Of a stretch of DNA of 64,000 nucleotides, positions 39,209 to 48,448 are shown one piece after another. The notes beneath the pieces were generated by a model that saw only the letters and a program-made list of their open reading frames with translations, was not told the origin of the DNA and did not search any database. The DNA is taken from the NCBI GenBank assembly GCA_022482785.1, contig JAKVON010000003.1, forward strand, positions 1-64,000, read 5' to 3'. A program made the translations under genes and the position numbers. The DNA comes from Atopobiaceae bacterium (GTDB lineage Bacteria; Actinomycetota; Coriobacteriia; Coriobacteriales; Atopobiaceae). Position 1 is the first letter of the stretch. Each line of letters begins with the position of its first letter.

Positions 39209-39976
39209 CTATTCCTTCGCGTCGCCCCTGCCTTTGGACGGATCCGGGTCCGTCCCGTCGGAGGGCCTCCCCTCCTGCGTCTCGGGGGGCCGGGCCTCCC
39301 CGCCGAAGGTGACCGTCACCATGGCGGGGCGGATGACCTTGCCCCCCATGCGATAGCCTGGCTGGTAGACGTCGGCCACCGTGTCCGCGTAGGCGTCGTG
39401 GTCCTCGACGCGGCCCACCGCCTGGTGCAGGAGGGGCTCGAAGGCCTCCCCTGCAGGGCTGATGACCTCGACGCCCTCCCTGCCGAGCGTGTCGAGGAGC
39501 TTCGAGTGCACCGCGCTCATGCCGTCGACGAACTGGCGGAGGTTCTCGTCCCCCTCGGCAGCCTTGGAGGAGTGCTCGATGGCGCGCTCCATGTCGTCGA
39601 TGATGGGAAGCAGGCTCGTGACCAGCTTCTCCGTGGCGCGCTCGCGCTCTGCGACGCGCTCCTGCGAGGTGCGGCGGCGGTAGTTGTCCCAATCCGCCTG
39701 GAGGCGCGTGACGCGGTCTGCGGCACCCGTCGCCTCGGCCTTGGCGGCCTCGAGCTCCTGGCCCTTCTTCGCGAGCTTCATCTCGAGGTAGTCCCGCTCC
39801 TCGCGCAGGCGGTTGACGTCGTCCTTGAGGTCCTGGTCGGCGGCCTGCTCGCCCGCCTTGATGGCGGCCTCGACCTTCGCCGCCTCCTCGTCGACCGGAT
39901 CGGGGGATGCCGGGTTGCCTGCAGGCTCGTATTCGGCGTCGGCCACGGAGTCGTCGGTGTCGATGGGTACCTTCAT
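39209..39976 (-). CDS. grpE: GrpE nucleotide exchange factor
   Basis: 255 residues from ATG 39976, which has GGGAG 5 bases upstream. A frame-consistent ATG at 40063 (11 bases after dnaK) would add a basic, low-complexity 29-residue leader and cannot be excluded. A long coiled coil (LREERDYLEMKLAKKGQELE) is followed by RLQADWDNYRRRTSQERV and VTSLLPIIDDMERAIEHS. The beta domain includes AVGRVEDHDAYADTVADVYQ, then GYRMGGKVIRPAMVTV, the GrpE signature. It exchanges nucleotide on DnaK. Confidence 0.94.
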   Translation of the reverse strand: MKVPIDTDDSVADAEYEPAGNPASPDPVDEEAAKVEAAIKAGEQAADQDLKDDVNRLREERDYLEMKLAKKGQELEAAKAEATGAADRVTRLQADWDNYRRRTSQERVAERERATEKLVTSLLPIIDDMERAIEHSSKAAEGDENLRQFVDGMSAVHSKLLDTLGREGVEVISPAGEAFEPLLHQAVGRVEDHDAYADTVADVYQPGYRMGGKVIRPAMVTVTFGGEARPPETQEGRPSDGTDPDPSKGRGDAKE

Positions 39977-40074
39977 GTCTTCTCCCTCATGCCTCGCTCC
40001 GGGAGCGGCCTTGCCGGCCGCTCCCCTCGCGAAGCCCGGATGCTTCCTGTCCTTGCGAGACATGCCGGTCGCCC

Positions 40075-42003
40075 CTACTCGTCCTTCTTGTCGTCGACGA
40101 CCTCGTAGTCGGCGTCGACGACGTCATCGGCGGAGCCGGGCTGAGCGCCCGCGGCCCCTGCGGCACCAGCGGCGCCCGCGCCGCTGGAGGCCTGCGCGTC
40201 GACGTTGGAGTAGACGACCTCGGCGAGCTTGTGGCCCGCCTCCTGGAGCTTGTCGCCCGCGGCCTTGATGGCGTCGACGTCCGTGCCCTCGAGCGCCTTC
40301 TTGGCCTCGGCGACGGCGTCCTCCGCCTGCTTCCTCATGTCGGCGGGGACCTTGTCGCCCAGGTCCTTGAGCGTCTCCTCGGTGGAGTAGGCGAGGCTGT
40401 CGGTCTGGTTGCGGACCTCGATCTCGTCCTTCTTGGACTTGTCCTCCTCGGCGTGGCTCTCGGCGTCCTTGACCATGCGGTCGACCTCGTCGTCGGAGAG
40501 CGCGGTGGAGCCGGAGATGGTGATCTGCTGCTGCTTGCCGGTGCCAAGGTCCTTGGCCGAGACCTTCACGATGCCGTTGGCGTCGATGTCGAAGCTGACC
40601 TCGATCTTGGGCGTGCCGCGACGTGCCGCGGGGATGCCGGTGAGCTGGAACTTGCCGAGCGACTTGTTGTCGCGCGCCATCTCGCGCTCGCCCTGCAGGA
40701 CGTTGATCTCGACGGAGGTCTGGTTGTCGGCCGCCGTGGAGTAGACGTCCGTCTTGGACGTGGGGATCGTGGTGTTGCGGTCGATCATCTTGGTCATGAC
40801 GCCGCCCATGGTCTCGACGCCCAGGGACAGAGGCGTGACGTCGAGGAGCAGGATGCCCTGGACGTCGCCGGTGAGGACGCCGCCCTGGACGGCAGCGCCG
40901 TCGGCCACGACCTCGTCGGGGTTCACGGACATGTTGGGCTGCTTGCCGGTCATGGTCTTCACGAGGTCCTGGACGGCGGGCATGCGGGTGGAGCCGCCGA
41001 CGAGGATGACCTCGGAGAGGTCGGAGAGCTGCATGTTGGCGTCGTGCAGGGCCTTGGTGACGGGCTGCTTGCAGCGGTCGAGCAGATCGCGCGTGATGCG
41101 CTCGAACTCGGCGCGCGTGAGCGTGTAGTCGAGGTGCTTGGGGCCCGAGGCGTCGGCCGTGATGAACGGGAGGTTCACCTGGGCCTGCTGCGCGGAGGAG
41201 AGCTCCTTCTTGGCGTTCTCGGCGGCCTCCTTGAGGCGCTGCAGGGCCATCGGGTCACGGCGCAGGTCGATGCCGTTGTCCTTCTGGAACTTGTCGGCCA
41301 GCCAGTCGATCACGCGCTGGTCCCAGTCGTCGCCGCCGAGGTGGTTGTCGCCGTTGGTGGCGAGGACCTCGAAGACGCCGTCCGCGAGGTCGAGCAGGGA
41401 CACGTCGAACGTGCCGCCGCCGAGGTCGAAGACGAGGATCTTCTGCTCGGAGCCCTTCTTGTCGAGGCCGTAGGCGAGCGCCGCGGCCGTGGGCTCGTTC
41501 ACGATGCGCTGGACGTTGAGGCCGGCGATCTTGCCGGCGTCCTTGGTGGCCTGGCGCTGGGAGTCGTTGAAGTAGGCGGGGACGGTGATGACGGCGTCGG
41601 TGACGGGCTCGCCGAGGTACTTCTCGGCGTCGGCCTTCATCTTGCCCAGGATCATGGCGCTGATCTGCTCGGGGGTGAAGTCCTCGCCCTCGATGTTGAC
41701 GACGGCGCGGCCGTCCTTGCCCCCGCGCACGGAGTACGGGACGGTCTTGAGCTCGCTCTCGACCTCGTTGATCTTGCGGCCCATGAAGCGCTTGATGGAG
41801 AAGATGGTGTTCTTGGGGTTGGTGACGGCCTGGTTCTTCGCGGCCTTGCCCACGATGCGGTCGCCGTCGGGACGGAAGCCCACGACGGACGGGGTGGTGC
41901 GGTCGCCCTCGGCGTTCACGATGATGGTGGGCTCGCCGCCCTCGAGAACGGCCATCGCGGAGTTGGTGGTGCCCAGGTCGATGCCGAGAATCTTGTTGCC
42001 CAT
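40075..42003 (-). CDS. dnaK: DnaK (Hsp70) chaperone
   Basis: 642 residues, complete. ATPase domain: [97 protein letters not shown]. The substrate domain begins [19 protein letters not shown]. The Gly/Ala-rich tail ends [15 protein letters not shown], close to the usual EEVD-like bacterial ending. First gene of the dnaK-grpE-dnaJ-hspR operon. The HspR-type palindrome with an overlapping promoter lies about 100 bases upstream. Confidence 0.98.
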   Translation of the reverse strand: MGNKILGIDLGTTNSAMAVLEGGEPTIIVNAEGDRTTPSVVGFRPDGDRIVGKAAKNQAVTNPKNTIFSIKRFMGRKINEVESELKTVPYSVRGGKDGRAVVNIEGEDFTPEQISAMILGKMKADAEKYLGEPVTDAVITVPAYFNDSQRQATKDAGKIAGLNVQRIVNEPTAAALAYGLDKKGSEQKILVFDLGGGTFDVSLLDLADGVFEVLATNGDNHLGGDDWDQRVIDWLADKFQKDNGIDLRRDPMALQRLKEAAENAKKELSSAQQAQVNLPFITADASGPKHLDYTLTRAEFERITRDLLDRCKQPVTKALHDANMQLSDLSEVILVGGSTRMPAVQDLVKTMTGKQPNMSVNPDEVVADGAAVQGGVLTGDVQGILLLDVTPLSLGVETMGGVMTKMIDRNTTIPTSKTDVYSTAADNQTSVEINVLQGEREMARDNKSLGKFQLTGIPAARRGTPKIEVSFDIDANGIVKVSAKDLGTGKQQQITISGSTALSDDEVDRMVKDAESHAEEDKSKKDEIEVRNQTDSLAYSTEETLKDLGDKVPADMRKQAEDAVAEAKKALEGTDVDAIKAAGDKLQEAGHKLAEVVYSNVDAQASSGAGAAGAAGAAGAQPGSADDVVDADYEVVDDKKDE

Positions 42004-42105
42004 GGCTGTTGGTTCCTTCCTGTCTTGGTGCGCCGCGTGCCCTCGGCACGTGCGTTGCCGTGCTGTACGGTCCTATTTATTACCGCGCAATCGAATCCTA
42101 TACAT

Positions 42106-42130
42106 AATCTAAGCGTGATTGTAATAGATT
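42106..42130 (-). promoter_or_regulatory. HspR-type operator and promoter of dnaK
   Basis: ATCTAA-N11-ATAGAT, one mismatch from the clpB site with identical spacing. On the minus strand TTACAA and TATAGG (16-base spacing) give a credible promoter that overlaps the dyad. Confidence 0.75.
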
Positions 42131-42241
42131 TTCTCGTTCTCCATAACTTAGGGAGACTTCTCTTTTCAATTGCCGGGGGAACGGGGCCGCCCCAATCCCG
42201 CGAGCGGCCGCTCAGCCCGCCCCAACGGGCCGAAATAGCCC

Positions 42242-42269
42242 TTGCATCGAACGCGACTCCTGCTATCCT
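42242..42269 (+). promoter_or_regulatory. Candidate promoter of the ferredoxin gene
   Basis: TTGCAT, 16 bases, TATCCT, ending 77 bases before the ferredoxin ATG. Confidence 0.4.
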
Positions 42270-42345
42270 CGCCATATAGTTGCTCTCGGGGCCGATAATC
42301 CCACCCTAGAGCAGGTAATTCAGCCTTCTACGAGAGGAAGCCACC

Positions 42346-42534
42346 ATGTCCCATCCAGTCATCAACACCGACGAGTGCGTGTCCTGCGGAGCCTGCGTCG
42401 AGGCTTGCCCTGCTGACGTTCTCGAGCTCGGCGACGAGGCCGTCGAGATCTCCGACGCCGATTCCTGCGTGGGCTGCGGCGCCTGCATGGACGCCTGCCC
42501 CACCGGCGCCATCTCCGAGATCGCCGACGAGTAG
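42346..42534 (+). CDS. 2[4Fe-4S] ferredoxin
   Basis: 62 residues. Two complete clusters: CVSCGACVEACPADVLELG and CVGCGACMDACPTGAISEI, each CxxCxxCxxxCP. Length and symmetry match clostridial-type electron carriers of anaerobes, which serve pyruvate:ferredoxin oxidoreductase and hydrogenases. It is a monocistronic unit with its own promoter-like sequence and a strong terminator. Confidence 0.95.
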   Translation: MSHPVINTDECVSCGACVEACPADVLELGDEAVEISDADSCVGCGACMDACPTGAISEIADE

Positions 42535-42560
42535 TCCGCACGCCAGCACGACTTCTCGCG

Positions 42561-42597
42561 AGCCGGGGTCAGGCATGAGCCTGACCCCGGCTTTTTG
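42561..42597 (+). terminator. Rho-independent terminator after the ferredoxin gene
   Basis: AGCCGGGGTCAGGC-ATGA-GCCTGACCCCGGCT followed by TTTTTG; 14-bp perfect stem. Confidence 0.95.
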
Positions 42598-42639
42598 TGC
42601 CGAGATGAAGGATAGGTCGAGTCCGCGCGTAGAGAAGGC

Positions 42640-43155
42640 CTAGAGGTTGTCGATGGCGTACTGCGCCTCGTCGGCCGTGAAGCCCTCGAGGGATGACGTG
42701 AGCTGATCGTAGATGGCCGACTTGCTCATGCTCATGGTCTTCTGGTAGCTCTGGGCCTTGGCCAGGGCATTGGCGTTCCAGTCCGCCTGGACGTTGTCGA
42801 CGGCGTACTGTGCCGCGTCCGCGTCGAAGCCCTCGATGGATGACGTGAGCTGGTTGTAGATGCCCTGCTTGCTCATGTGCATGGTCTTGGCGTACGAGGT
42901 GGCCTTGGTGAGGGCGTTCTTGTATTCCGTGGAGACCTGGGGAGTCTGGGCGGCTACCGATGACGCCGCCTCCGTAGAAGCAACGGAAGAGGCGGCCTGC
43001 GTCGAGGCGGCGGCGGATGCCGCGGCAGAGGTTGCCTGAGTGGTTGTGGAGCTCTTTGACTTGCCCATCGAGCCAATCACCCCAAGGACGATAAAGACGC
43101 CGAAAATAATGCCGATGACCTTCAGGACCTTGTGTCCGCCCTTTTCCTTTGCCAT
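42640..43155 (-). CDS. Ltp-type membrane-anchored protein with two tandem HTH-like repeats
   Basis: 171 residues. The N-terminal membrane segment (VLKVIGIIFGVFIVLGVIGS) lacks a lipobox Cys. A Ser/Ala/Thr linker follows, then two ~45-residue repeats: ALTKATSYAKTMHMSKQGIY with QLTSSIEGFDADAAQYAVDN, and ALAKAQSYQKTMSMSKSAIY with QLTSSLEGFTADEAQYAIDN. These are Ltp (PF07553) domains. In a Streptococcus thermophilus prophage, the Ltp lipoprotein blocks DNA injection by other phages. Here the protein is chromosomal in context, so a phage-exclusion role is only a hypothesis. Confidence 0.85.
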   Translation of the reverse strand: MAKEKGGHKVLKVIGIIFGVFIVLGVIGSMGKSKSSTTTQATSAAASAAASTQAASSVASTEAASSVAAQTPQVSTEYKNALTKATSYAKTMHMSKQGIYNQLTSSIEGFDADAAQYAVDNVQADWNANALAKAQSYQKTMSMSKSAIYDQLTSSLEGFTADEAQYAIDNL

Positions 43156-43399
43156 GGGTTCCCCTTCCGCCTTCCCCGCAGCCGAATGCCGCGATTCCTG
43201 GTGATGATGCTAGAAATCGCAGGAAATAGACTCATTAGCTGGCAGCTGAATCGCGGCGAACGGTCCCGCCCGAGTGGCCTGGGCGGCGCATGGCCGTCTA
43301 GGCCCTTTCAGCTGGCAGCTAACGACGCGGCGGACACGGAAGCCTATGTTTCACCCAACGGCGGGGAAAGGCCCCGCAAGCATGAATGGGGGATTGAAG

Positions 43400-43795
43400 A
43401 TGTCTGACAGCGAGCCATCGGTCCATATGGCACCAGGGGACAAGGCAGGCAAGCGCAAGCTGAACGTCTACCTGCTCATCGCACTCATCATCGGAGTCAT
43501 CTATCTGATCTACTCGATCTCCTATTGGGGCGGGGCGAACTCCGGCCAAGGTACCAGCTCGGCCCAGGCGGGCGCCGCGATAGCGACGATGCTCGTCTTC
43601 CCGCACCTGGTGGTGACCGCCATCGCCGTGATCTTCAACGCCCTTGCGCTCTTCATGCGCAAGCCAGCGTTCGCCCTGGTGGCCGGCATTCTATACGCGG
43701 TCGCCATGGCGCTGTTCATCGTGTACTTCTTCTTCGTCATCGCCGAGATGATCCTCTCGTTCGTCGGCTACTCCCAACTCAAGAAGCAGGTCTGA
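43400..43795 (+). CDS. Hypothetical four-helix membrane protein
   Basis: 131 residues from ATG 43400. Hydrophobic stretches: YLLIALIIGVIYLIYSISYW, IATMLVFPHLVVTAIAVIFN, ALFMRKPAFALVAGILYAVA, and FIVYFFFVIAEMILSFVGYS. The N-terminus is polar. It is divergent from the Ltp gene, and two copies of a TTAGCTGGCAGCTGAA-type palindrome lie between them, so the pair may be co-regulated. No family recognised. Confidence 0.7.
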   Translation: MSDSEPSVHMAPGDKAGKRKLNVYLLIALIIGVIYLIYSISYWGGANSGQGTSSAQAGAAIATMLVFPHLVVTAIAVIFNALALFMRKPAFALVAGILYAVAMALFIVYFFFVIAEMILSFVGYSQLKKQV

Positions 43796-43826
43796 GCAGA
43801 GTAGTCGGCCATCTGCGGCAATCGCG

Positions 43827-43862
43827 AGGCACCCCCGGCGGCATCGGCGGCCGGGGGTGCCT
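43827..43862. terminator. Bidirectional terminator hairpin
   Basis: AGGCACCCCCGG pairs with CCGGGGGTGCCT, between the convergent membrane-protein gene (plus) and an HTH gene (minus). A short TTTG follows on the plus strand. Confidence 0.8.
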
Positions 43863-43867
43863 TTGCG

Positions 43868-44311
43868 TTAGTCGTCAACGGCACCGCGGCGGGTGGCACC
43901 GCCATCGCAGATGGTGGCCTCCCCGAGGCTCCACAGGAGGTCGTCGCAGGCGACGAGCGTGAGACGCCGCTCGAGGCAGAAGGCGATCACCACGTCGCGA
44001 CGACATCCGGAGGAGAGGGGGTTGGTCCCTCCCCTCTCGAGCAGCTCGCTCGCCTCGGACCTTCTGAGCCCCATGCCAAAGGCGAGCTGGAGAAGCTTGT
44101 CCCGAGACGCGCGGCGCGTTCCGGCGATGATCTGGTAGGCAAAGGTCTGGTTGAGGCGAGACCCCCTGATCACGACGTTTCGGGCAAGGCCCCTTCTCTC
44201 CAGGCTGCCTCGAATCCATTCGGAGAGGGTTGGGTCCGGGCTCGACATGTCGGCGAGCGCCTGCTCGAGACTGCCCGCGCCCTTGTCCATGAAGTCCCAC
44301 TCGTCGGCCAT
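43868..44311 (-). CDS. Helix-turn-helix protein, third gene of the kinase operon (paralogue A)
   Basis: 147 residues from ATG 44311 with GGGGAGG upstream. The central LSEWIRGSLERRGLARNVVI, RGSRLNQTFAYQIIAGTRRA, SRDKLLQLAFGMGLRRSEAS reads as an XRE-like five-helix domain. A second part (CRRDVVIAFCLERRLTLVAC, DDLLWSLGE) follows. It is clearly homologous over its whole length to the protein at 45556-46020: shared VIR-S-LN-TF-YQ, GTR, RD, RRD, CDD and LGE positions. It is last in an operon of HTH, kinase, HTH. A palindrome like those near 43.2-43.3 kb lies at 44359-44374 upstream. Confidence 0.7.
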   Translation of the reverse strand: MADEWDFMDKGAGSLEQALADMSSPDPTLSEWIRGSLERRGLARNVVIRGSRLNQTFAYQIIAGTRRASRDKLLQLAFGMGLRRSEASELLERGGTNPLSSGCRRDVVIAFCLERRLTLVACDDLLWSLGEATICDGGATRRGAVDD

Positions 44312-44387
44312 GCCCGCCTCCCCGGGCATCAATAATGTCCGCAAAGAGGCGGGGATTCATCAGCTGGGAGCTAACAGGGAAAACGGG

Positions 44388-45554
44388 TCATGACGTTGGC
44401 CCGAGGACTTCCTGGCAGAAGAGAACGACGACGCACATCGCCAGGAGGCCGACGCCTGCGGCGATCGCGGTGCGTCTCAGGGCATGGGCCCATGGGTGCT
44501 CGTCGGCGGAATACCTGCCCCGCCGCAGGCTCGCCTGACAGAGCTCGATGCCTGGGATGGCACACCAGGCCACGACCAGGACGGTCGCAAAGAGTCGGTA
44601 CATGACGACACCCGATGCCGTGAGCGTCGGGTTGTTCGGAGACACCCCGGCAACTGCGAAGACGACACCCCACGCGGCCGCGGCGACGCCGATTGCCCAG
44701 GCCACGGCCTTCTGTCGGGTGGTGGGACGGGCCTCCTGCCGGTCTTGAGCGGCGGGCACGGGAAGCGCCTTGCCGGGGTCGAGCGCCTCCTTGGCGGCCG
44801 CCGCGAGGGACTCGGCCGTCTGGTAGCGCGCGCTCGGCTCGAGGTCGCACGCGCGCTCGATCACCTGGGCGAGGGGGCGTGGCACCTGCGCGGAATCGGC
44901 CATCCCCCGCTCGAACCCCTGCTCGCCGACGTGCCTGCCCGTGAGCATGAAGGCGAGCAGGCACCCGAGTGAGTAGACGTCGGAGCGGGCGTCGGTCTGG
45001 GCGAAGCCGAACTGCTCGGGGGCGGAGAAGCCCATGGTTCCGAGCTGGACGGTGTCATGGCGGGCCCCGTCCTCGTGCACGCGGGCGATGCCCAGGTCTA
45101 TGAGGTGCGCGCCGTCCGGGGCGAGGATGACGTTGGGGGGCGTGATGTCACGATGCACGATGCCGTGCCGATGGAGTTCTCCGGCCGCCTGGCAGACGTC
45201 CGCGAGGATGCCCACCGCCTCCGCAGGTGTCAGGCGTCGTCTCTGACCGACCCACTCGGCCAGGGACGCGCCGGGGACGTAGTCGCACACGACCACGAAG
45301 GCATCGGGAAGGCGGTAGGTCTCGATGACGCGCGGCAGGCGCGGCTCCTCGATCGTGGAGACCTCCTCCCAGGCCGCGGCATTCGCGAGCTCGAGGGGGA
45401 TGCGCTTCCTCACGTACGGCCCAGCCGAGCCGCACATGACCAGCTCGGTGAGGCCGGACGGGTGGTCGGCCAGCACGCGCGTGACGGAGTAGGCGTCGTC
45501 CCTCTCTATCGAGGAGAGCGTCTCCGCCTCGCCTGGCGGGGCGGGAGGGGTCAT
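44388..45554 (-). CDS. Membrane-anchored Ser/Thr protein kinase
   Basis: 388 residues. Hanks-type domain at ~20-270. The ATP-binding Lys is probably in YVRKRIPLE, the catalytic loop is GIVHRDITPPNVIL, the metal motif is LIDLGIAR (DLG instead of DFG), and the APE motif is GFSAPEQFG, followed by DARSDVYSLGCLLAFMLTGR. The Gly-rich loop is weak. The C-terminal ~110 residues hold three hydrophobic segments (AWAIGVAAAAWGVVFAVAGV and others) and no PASTA domain. It starts 1-2 bases after the stop of HTH paralogue B and precedes paralogue A, so all three are probably made together, and the HTH proteins are the obvious substrates. Confidence 0.88.
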   Translation of the reverse strand: MTPPAPPGEAETLSSIERDDAYSVTRVLADHPSGLTELVMCGSAGPYVRKRIPLELANAAAWEEVSTIEEPRLPRVIETYRLPDAFVVVCDYVPGASLAEWVGQRRRLTPAEAVGILADVCQAAGELHRHGIVHRDITPPNVILAPDGAHLIDLGIARVHEDGARHDTVQLGTMGFSAPEQFGFAQTDARSDVYSLGCLLAFMLTGRHVGEQGFERGMADSAQVPRPLAQVIERACDLEPSARYQTAESLAAAAKEALDPGKALPVPAAQDRQEARPTTRQKAVAWAIGVAAAAWGVVFAVAGVSPNNPTLTASGVVMYRLFATVLVVAWCAIPGIELCQASLRRGRYSADEHPWAHALRRTAIAAGVGLLAMCVVVLFCQEVLGPTS

Positions 45555-45555
45555 G

Positions 45556-46020
45556 TCACTCCCCCGCGGCGAGGAGCGTCTCCTCGCCGAGCTCGTAGAG
45601 CTTGTCGTCGCACCGCTCGCGCGTCATGCCGTGCTCGACGCAGAAGATGATGATGGCGTCGCGCCGCTTCTTGCACCACAGCTCGGAGACGCCCGCATGG
45701 CGGAGGAGCCGCTGCGTCTCGCGCAGGGTGCAGCCCAGCCCGAACGAGAGCATGATCGCGTTGTCGCGCCCGGGATGCCGCGTCCCCTGGAAGACCTGGT
45801 AGCAGAAGGTCGAGTTGAGCCCGGAGGCGCGGATGACCTGCGCGCGCGTGAGGTGGTGCTCGTCGAGGAGCCGCTTGAGGTAGTCGGTCAGGGTCGTGTC
45901 GAGCGTCACGGTGCCGGAGAGGTATGCCTCGGGGCTCCTGCTTGCGAGCAGCCTCTCGAGCAGCTCGTCCGTGAGCGGCTCGTCGTCCGCATCCGCGGGC
46001 CTGGCATTCGTCTGGGCCAC
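45556..46020 (-). CDS. Helix-turn-helix protein, first gene of the kinase operon (paralogue B)
   Basis: 154 residues. LTDYLKRLLDEHHLTRAQVI, RASGLNSTFCYQVFQGTRHP, GRDNAIMLSFGLGCTLRETQ is an XRE-like domain, followed by KKRRDAIIIFCVEHGMTRER with CDDKLYELGEETLL. It corresponds throughout to paralogue A at 43868-44311. A conserved CDD-LxxLGE ending occurs in both. It is first of three genes and its stop abuts the kinase start. It probably binds DNA or nucleates a complex that the kinase phosphorylates. Confidence 0.72.
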   Translation of the reverse strand: MAQTNARPADADDEPLTDELLERLLASRSPEAYLSGTVTLDTTLTDYLKRLLDEHHLTRAQVIRASGLNSTFCYQVFQGTRHPGRDNAIMLSFGLGCTLRETQRLLRHAGVSELWCKKRRDAIIIFCVEHGMTRERCDDKLYELGEETLLAAGE

Positions 46021-46087
46021 GCCGTCCCCTCTCGTCGCATCTCGCCAAGCACGATTCTACGACAAGAGCCGGGCGGCGATCGGGCGC

Positions 46088-46810
46088 CTACAGCGTGCGG
46101 AGGGCATCCACCAGGGACACCTTGCCCGCAGACACGTCGGCCGTCTGCTTGATCACCCGGGCGGGCACGCCAGCGACCACGGCGCCGGCAGGCACGTCGT
46201 CGACGACCACCGCGCCGGCCGCGACCACCGCGCCCCTGCCCACGCGCACCCCCTCGAGCACCACGGCGTTGGCCCCCACGAGCACGTCGTCCTCGACGAT
46301 GACGGGCGTTGCGCTCGCCGGCTCGACCACGCCCGCGAGAACGGCACCCGCGCCGATGTGGGCATGCTTGCCCACGGTGGCGCGACCGCCCAGGACGGCG
46401 CCCATGTCGATCATGGTGCCCTCGCCTATCCTGGCGCCGATGTTGATGACGGCACCCATCATGATGACGGCGCTGTCGCCTATCTCGACATGATCGCGGA
46501 TGATGGCGCCCGGCTCGATGCGCGCCCGGATGCCACGCGTGTCGAGGAGCGGGACGGCGGAGTTCCTCGCCTCGACGTCGACGACCATGTCGGCGATGTC
46601 ACCGGCACGAGCCTTGAGCACGGGCTCGATGTCGGCCCAGTCGCCCACCAGGATGGCGCTCGGACCGCAGTCGAAGCAATGGGCTCCCGGCACCCGGAAC
46701 CGCACCGTCGCGTCGCGCTTGGCTATGGTCACGCGCACCGGCGTGGCCTTCTCGGCGTTGGCGATGAAGTCGATGATCTCCTGGGCGGTCATCTCGCGTT
46801 CCTGGCTCAT
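46088..46810 (-). CDS. dapH: Tetrahydrodipicolinate N-acetyltransferase
   Basis: 240 residues. The N-terminal alpha domain is [21 protein letters not shown] left-handed beta-helix of hexapeptide repeats ([54 protein letters not shown]) and the DapH tail [16 protein letters not shown] follow. It acetylates tetrahydrodipicolinate and so commits the pathway to acetylated intermediates. Its ATG overlaps the dapB stop by 4 bases. The companion deacetylase would be the M20 enzyme at the head of the operon. Confidence 0.95.
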   Translation of the reverse strand: MSQEREMTAQEIIDFIANAEKATPVRVTIAKRDATVRFRVPGAHCFDCGPSAILVGDWADIEPVLKARAGDIADMVVDVEARNSAVPLLDTRGIRARIEPGAIIRDHVEIGDSAVIMMGAVINIGARIGEGTMIDMGAVLGGRATVGKHAHIGAGAVLAGVVEPASATPVIVEDDVLVGANAVVLEGVRVGRGAVVAAGAVVVDDVPAGAVVAGVPARVIKQTADVSAGKVSLVDALRTL

Positions 46811-47556
46811 GATTCCTCCCCCTTCGACCCCTCGAAGAGAAGGTCGGCGAATTGGTAGCGGCCGGGCGCGCGTCCCTCGAGAAGCTCGACGGCATGGACC
46901 GCGCCCACGACGAAGATCTGGCGGCTCTCGGCCACGTGCGCGAACGAGAGCTGCTCGGCCTCGCCGTAGAAGGCGACCTCGTGAATGCCCGCCACGGTTC
47001 CGCCGCGCACGGAGCTGAGGCCGATCTCGTGGTCGCTCCGCGGCTGCATGCCGCTTCTCCCGCAGACGCGCTCGAGCCTGTGGCCGGGGTCGACGGCGTC
47101 GGCCAGCGAGAGCGCGGTGCCGCTCGGGGCGTCGGCCTTCCTGTTGTGGTGGCGCTCGACGATCTCGCAGTCCCACCCCTCGAGCACGCCCGAGACCAGC
47201 GAGAGGGCCCGCGAGAGCGCGGCGATGCCCACCGAGTAGTTCGAGCTCCACATCACGGGCACGTGCTGCGCCAGCTCGTCCAGGGCGGCCTGGCGAACCT
47301 CGTCGAGGCCGGTGGTGCCGCTCACGAGGGTGGCGCCCGTCTCGCGCACGAAGGGCAGCAGCCAGTCGTGGGCCGCCGGCGCCGAGAAGTCGATCACGAC
47401 GTCGGGCGTCCTGTCCCCCACGAGGCCGTCGGCGCGCGACTCCTCGCCGACGCCGATGACGTCGACCACGTCCCAGCCCCTCTCCCTGCAGGCGGAGGCG
47501 ACGAGCTGGCCCATGCGCCCCGCCCCGCAGACGAGGACCCTCCTGGCGCCGCTCAT
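46807..47556 (-). CDS. dapB: 4-Hydroxy-tetrahydrodipicolinate reductase
   Basis: 249 residues from ATG 47556. The longer frame overlaps dapA and is rejected. The nucleotide-binding start is [20 protein letters not shown]. Further motifs are [35 protein letters not shown], and the catalytic signature [19 protein letters not shown] with paired His and Lys. [20 protein letters not shown] closes the substrate domain. It is translationally coupled on both sides (4-base overlaps with dapA and dapH). Confidence 0.96.
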   Translation of the reverse strand: MSGARRVLVCGAGRMGQLVASACRERGWDVVDVIGVGEESRADGLVGDRTPDVVIDFSAPAAHDWLLPFVRETGATLVSGTTGLDEVRQAALDELAQHVPVMWSSNYSVGIAALSRALSLVSGVLEGWDCEIVERHHNRKADAPSGTALSLADAVDPGHRLERVCGRSGMQPRSDHEIGLSSVRGGTVAGIHEVAFYGEAEQLSFAHVAESRQIFVVGAVHAVELLEGRAPGRYQFADLLFEGSKGEES

Positions 47557-48448
47557 CGGACGCTCTCCCGCGTGACGCCCGCGGCGGCCAGCGCCTTGCG
47601 GACGACCTCGGCATGCTCGGGCGTGGGCTCGCACATGGGCAGGTGGTAGCCGCCGACGCCGAAGCCCAGCTGGCGCATGGCCTCCTTCACGGGGATGGGG
47701 TTCACCTCGCAGAACAGGGCGTGGATGAGGTCGAGGTACTTGACCTGCAGCCAGGCGGCCTGGTCAACGTCGCCCGCGAGGTAGCTCGCGACCATGTCGT
47801 GCATCTGGTCGGGGATGATGTTGGCCGCCACCGAGATGACGCCCGAGCCCCCCATCGAGAGGATGGGCACCACGATGTCGTCGTTGCCGGAGTAGATGGC
47901 GAAGTCGTCGCTGGCGAGGTGGGCGATCGAGCAGGCGTAGGCCATGCTGCCCGAGGCCTCCTTGATGGCCTTGACCGTGGGGACCTGCACGAGCTCCTCG
48001 AGCACGGGCACCGAGATGGCGCAGCCCGTGCGGCTCGGGACGTTGTAGAGGATGAGGTCGAGGTCGCTCGCCTCGGCGATGGCCTCGAAGTGCTTGGCCA
48101 TGCCCAGCTCGGAGGCCTTGTTGTAGTACGGGGTGATCACGAGCGCCCTCTCGGCGCCCTCGGCCTCGTAGCGCTTGCACTTCTCCACCGACTCCTGCGT
48201 GGAGTTGGATCCCGCCGAGAAGATCAGCGGGATGCGCCCGGCGCCTTCTCGACGCAGTACTTGACGACCTCGTCGTCCTCGTTGTGGGACAGCGTCGAGC
48301 TCTCGCCCGTGGTGCCGAGGATGAGGACGCCGTCGGTCTTGTGGGCGACGTGGAACTCGAGCAGCTCGCCGAGCATGTCGAAGTTCACCTTGCCGTCCTC
48401 GGCGAACGGCGTGACCAGAGCGACGATAGACCCTTGGATGTTCTTCAT
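47553..48448 (-). pseudogene. dapA: 4-Hydroxy-tetrahydrodipicolinate synthase, one frameshift
   Basis: ATG 48448 (AGGAG 10 bases upstream) encodes SIVALVTPFAEDGKVNFDML and DGVLILGTTGESSTLSHNED. After a break near 48235 the second frame continues from IPLIFSAGSNSTQESVEKCK and holds the catalytic Tyr in ALVITPYYNK, the Schiff-base Lys in VKAIKEASGSM and the region LYNVPSRTGC, which confirms DapA. The restored length is about 297 residues. The other operon genes are intact and the pathway is normally essential, so an indel error is likely. Confidence 0.9.
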
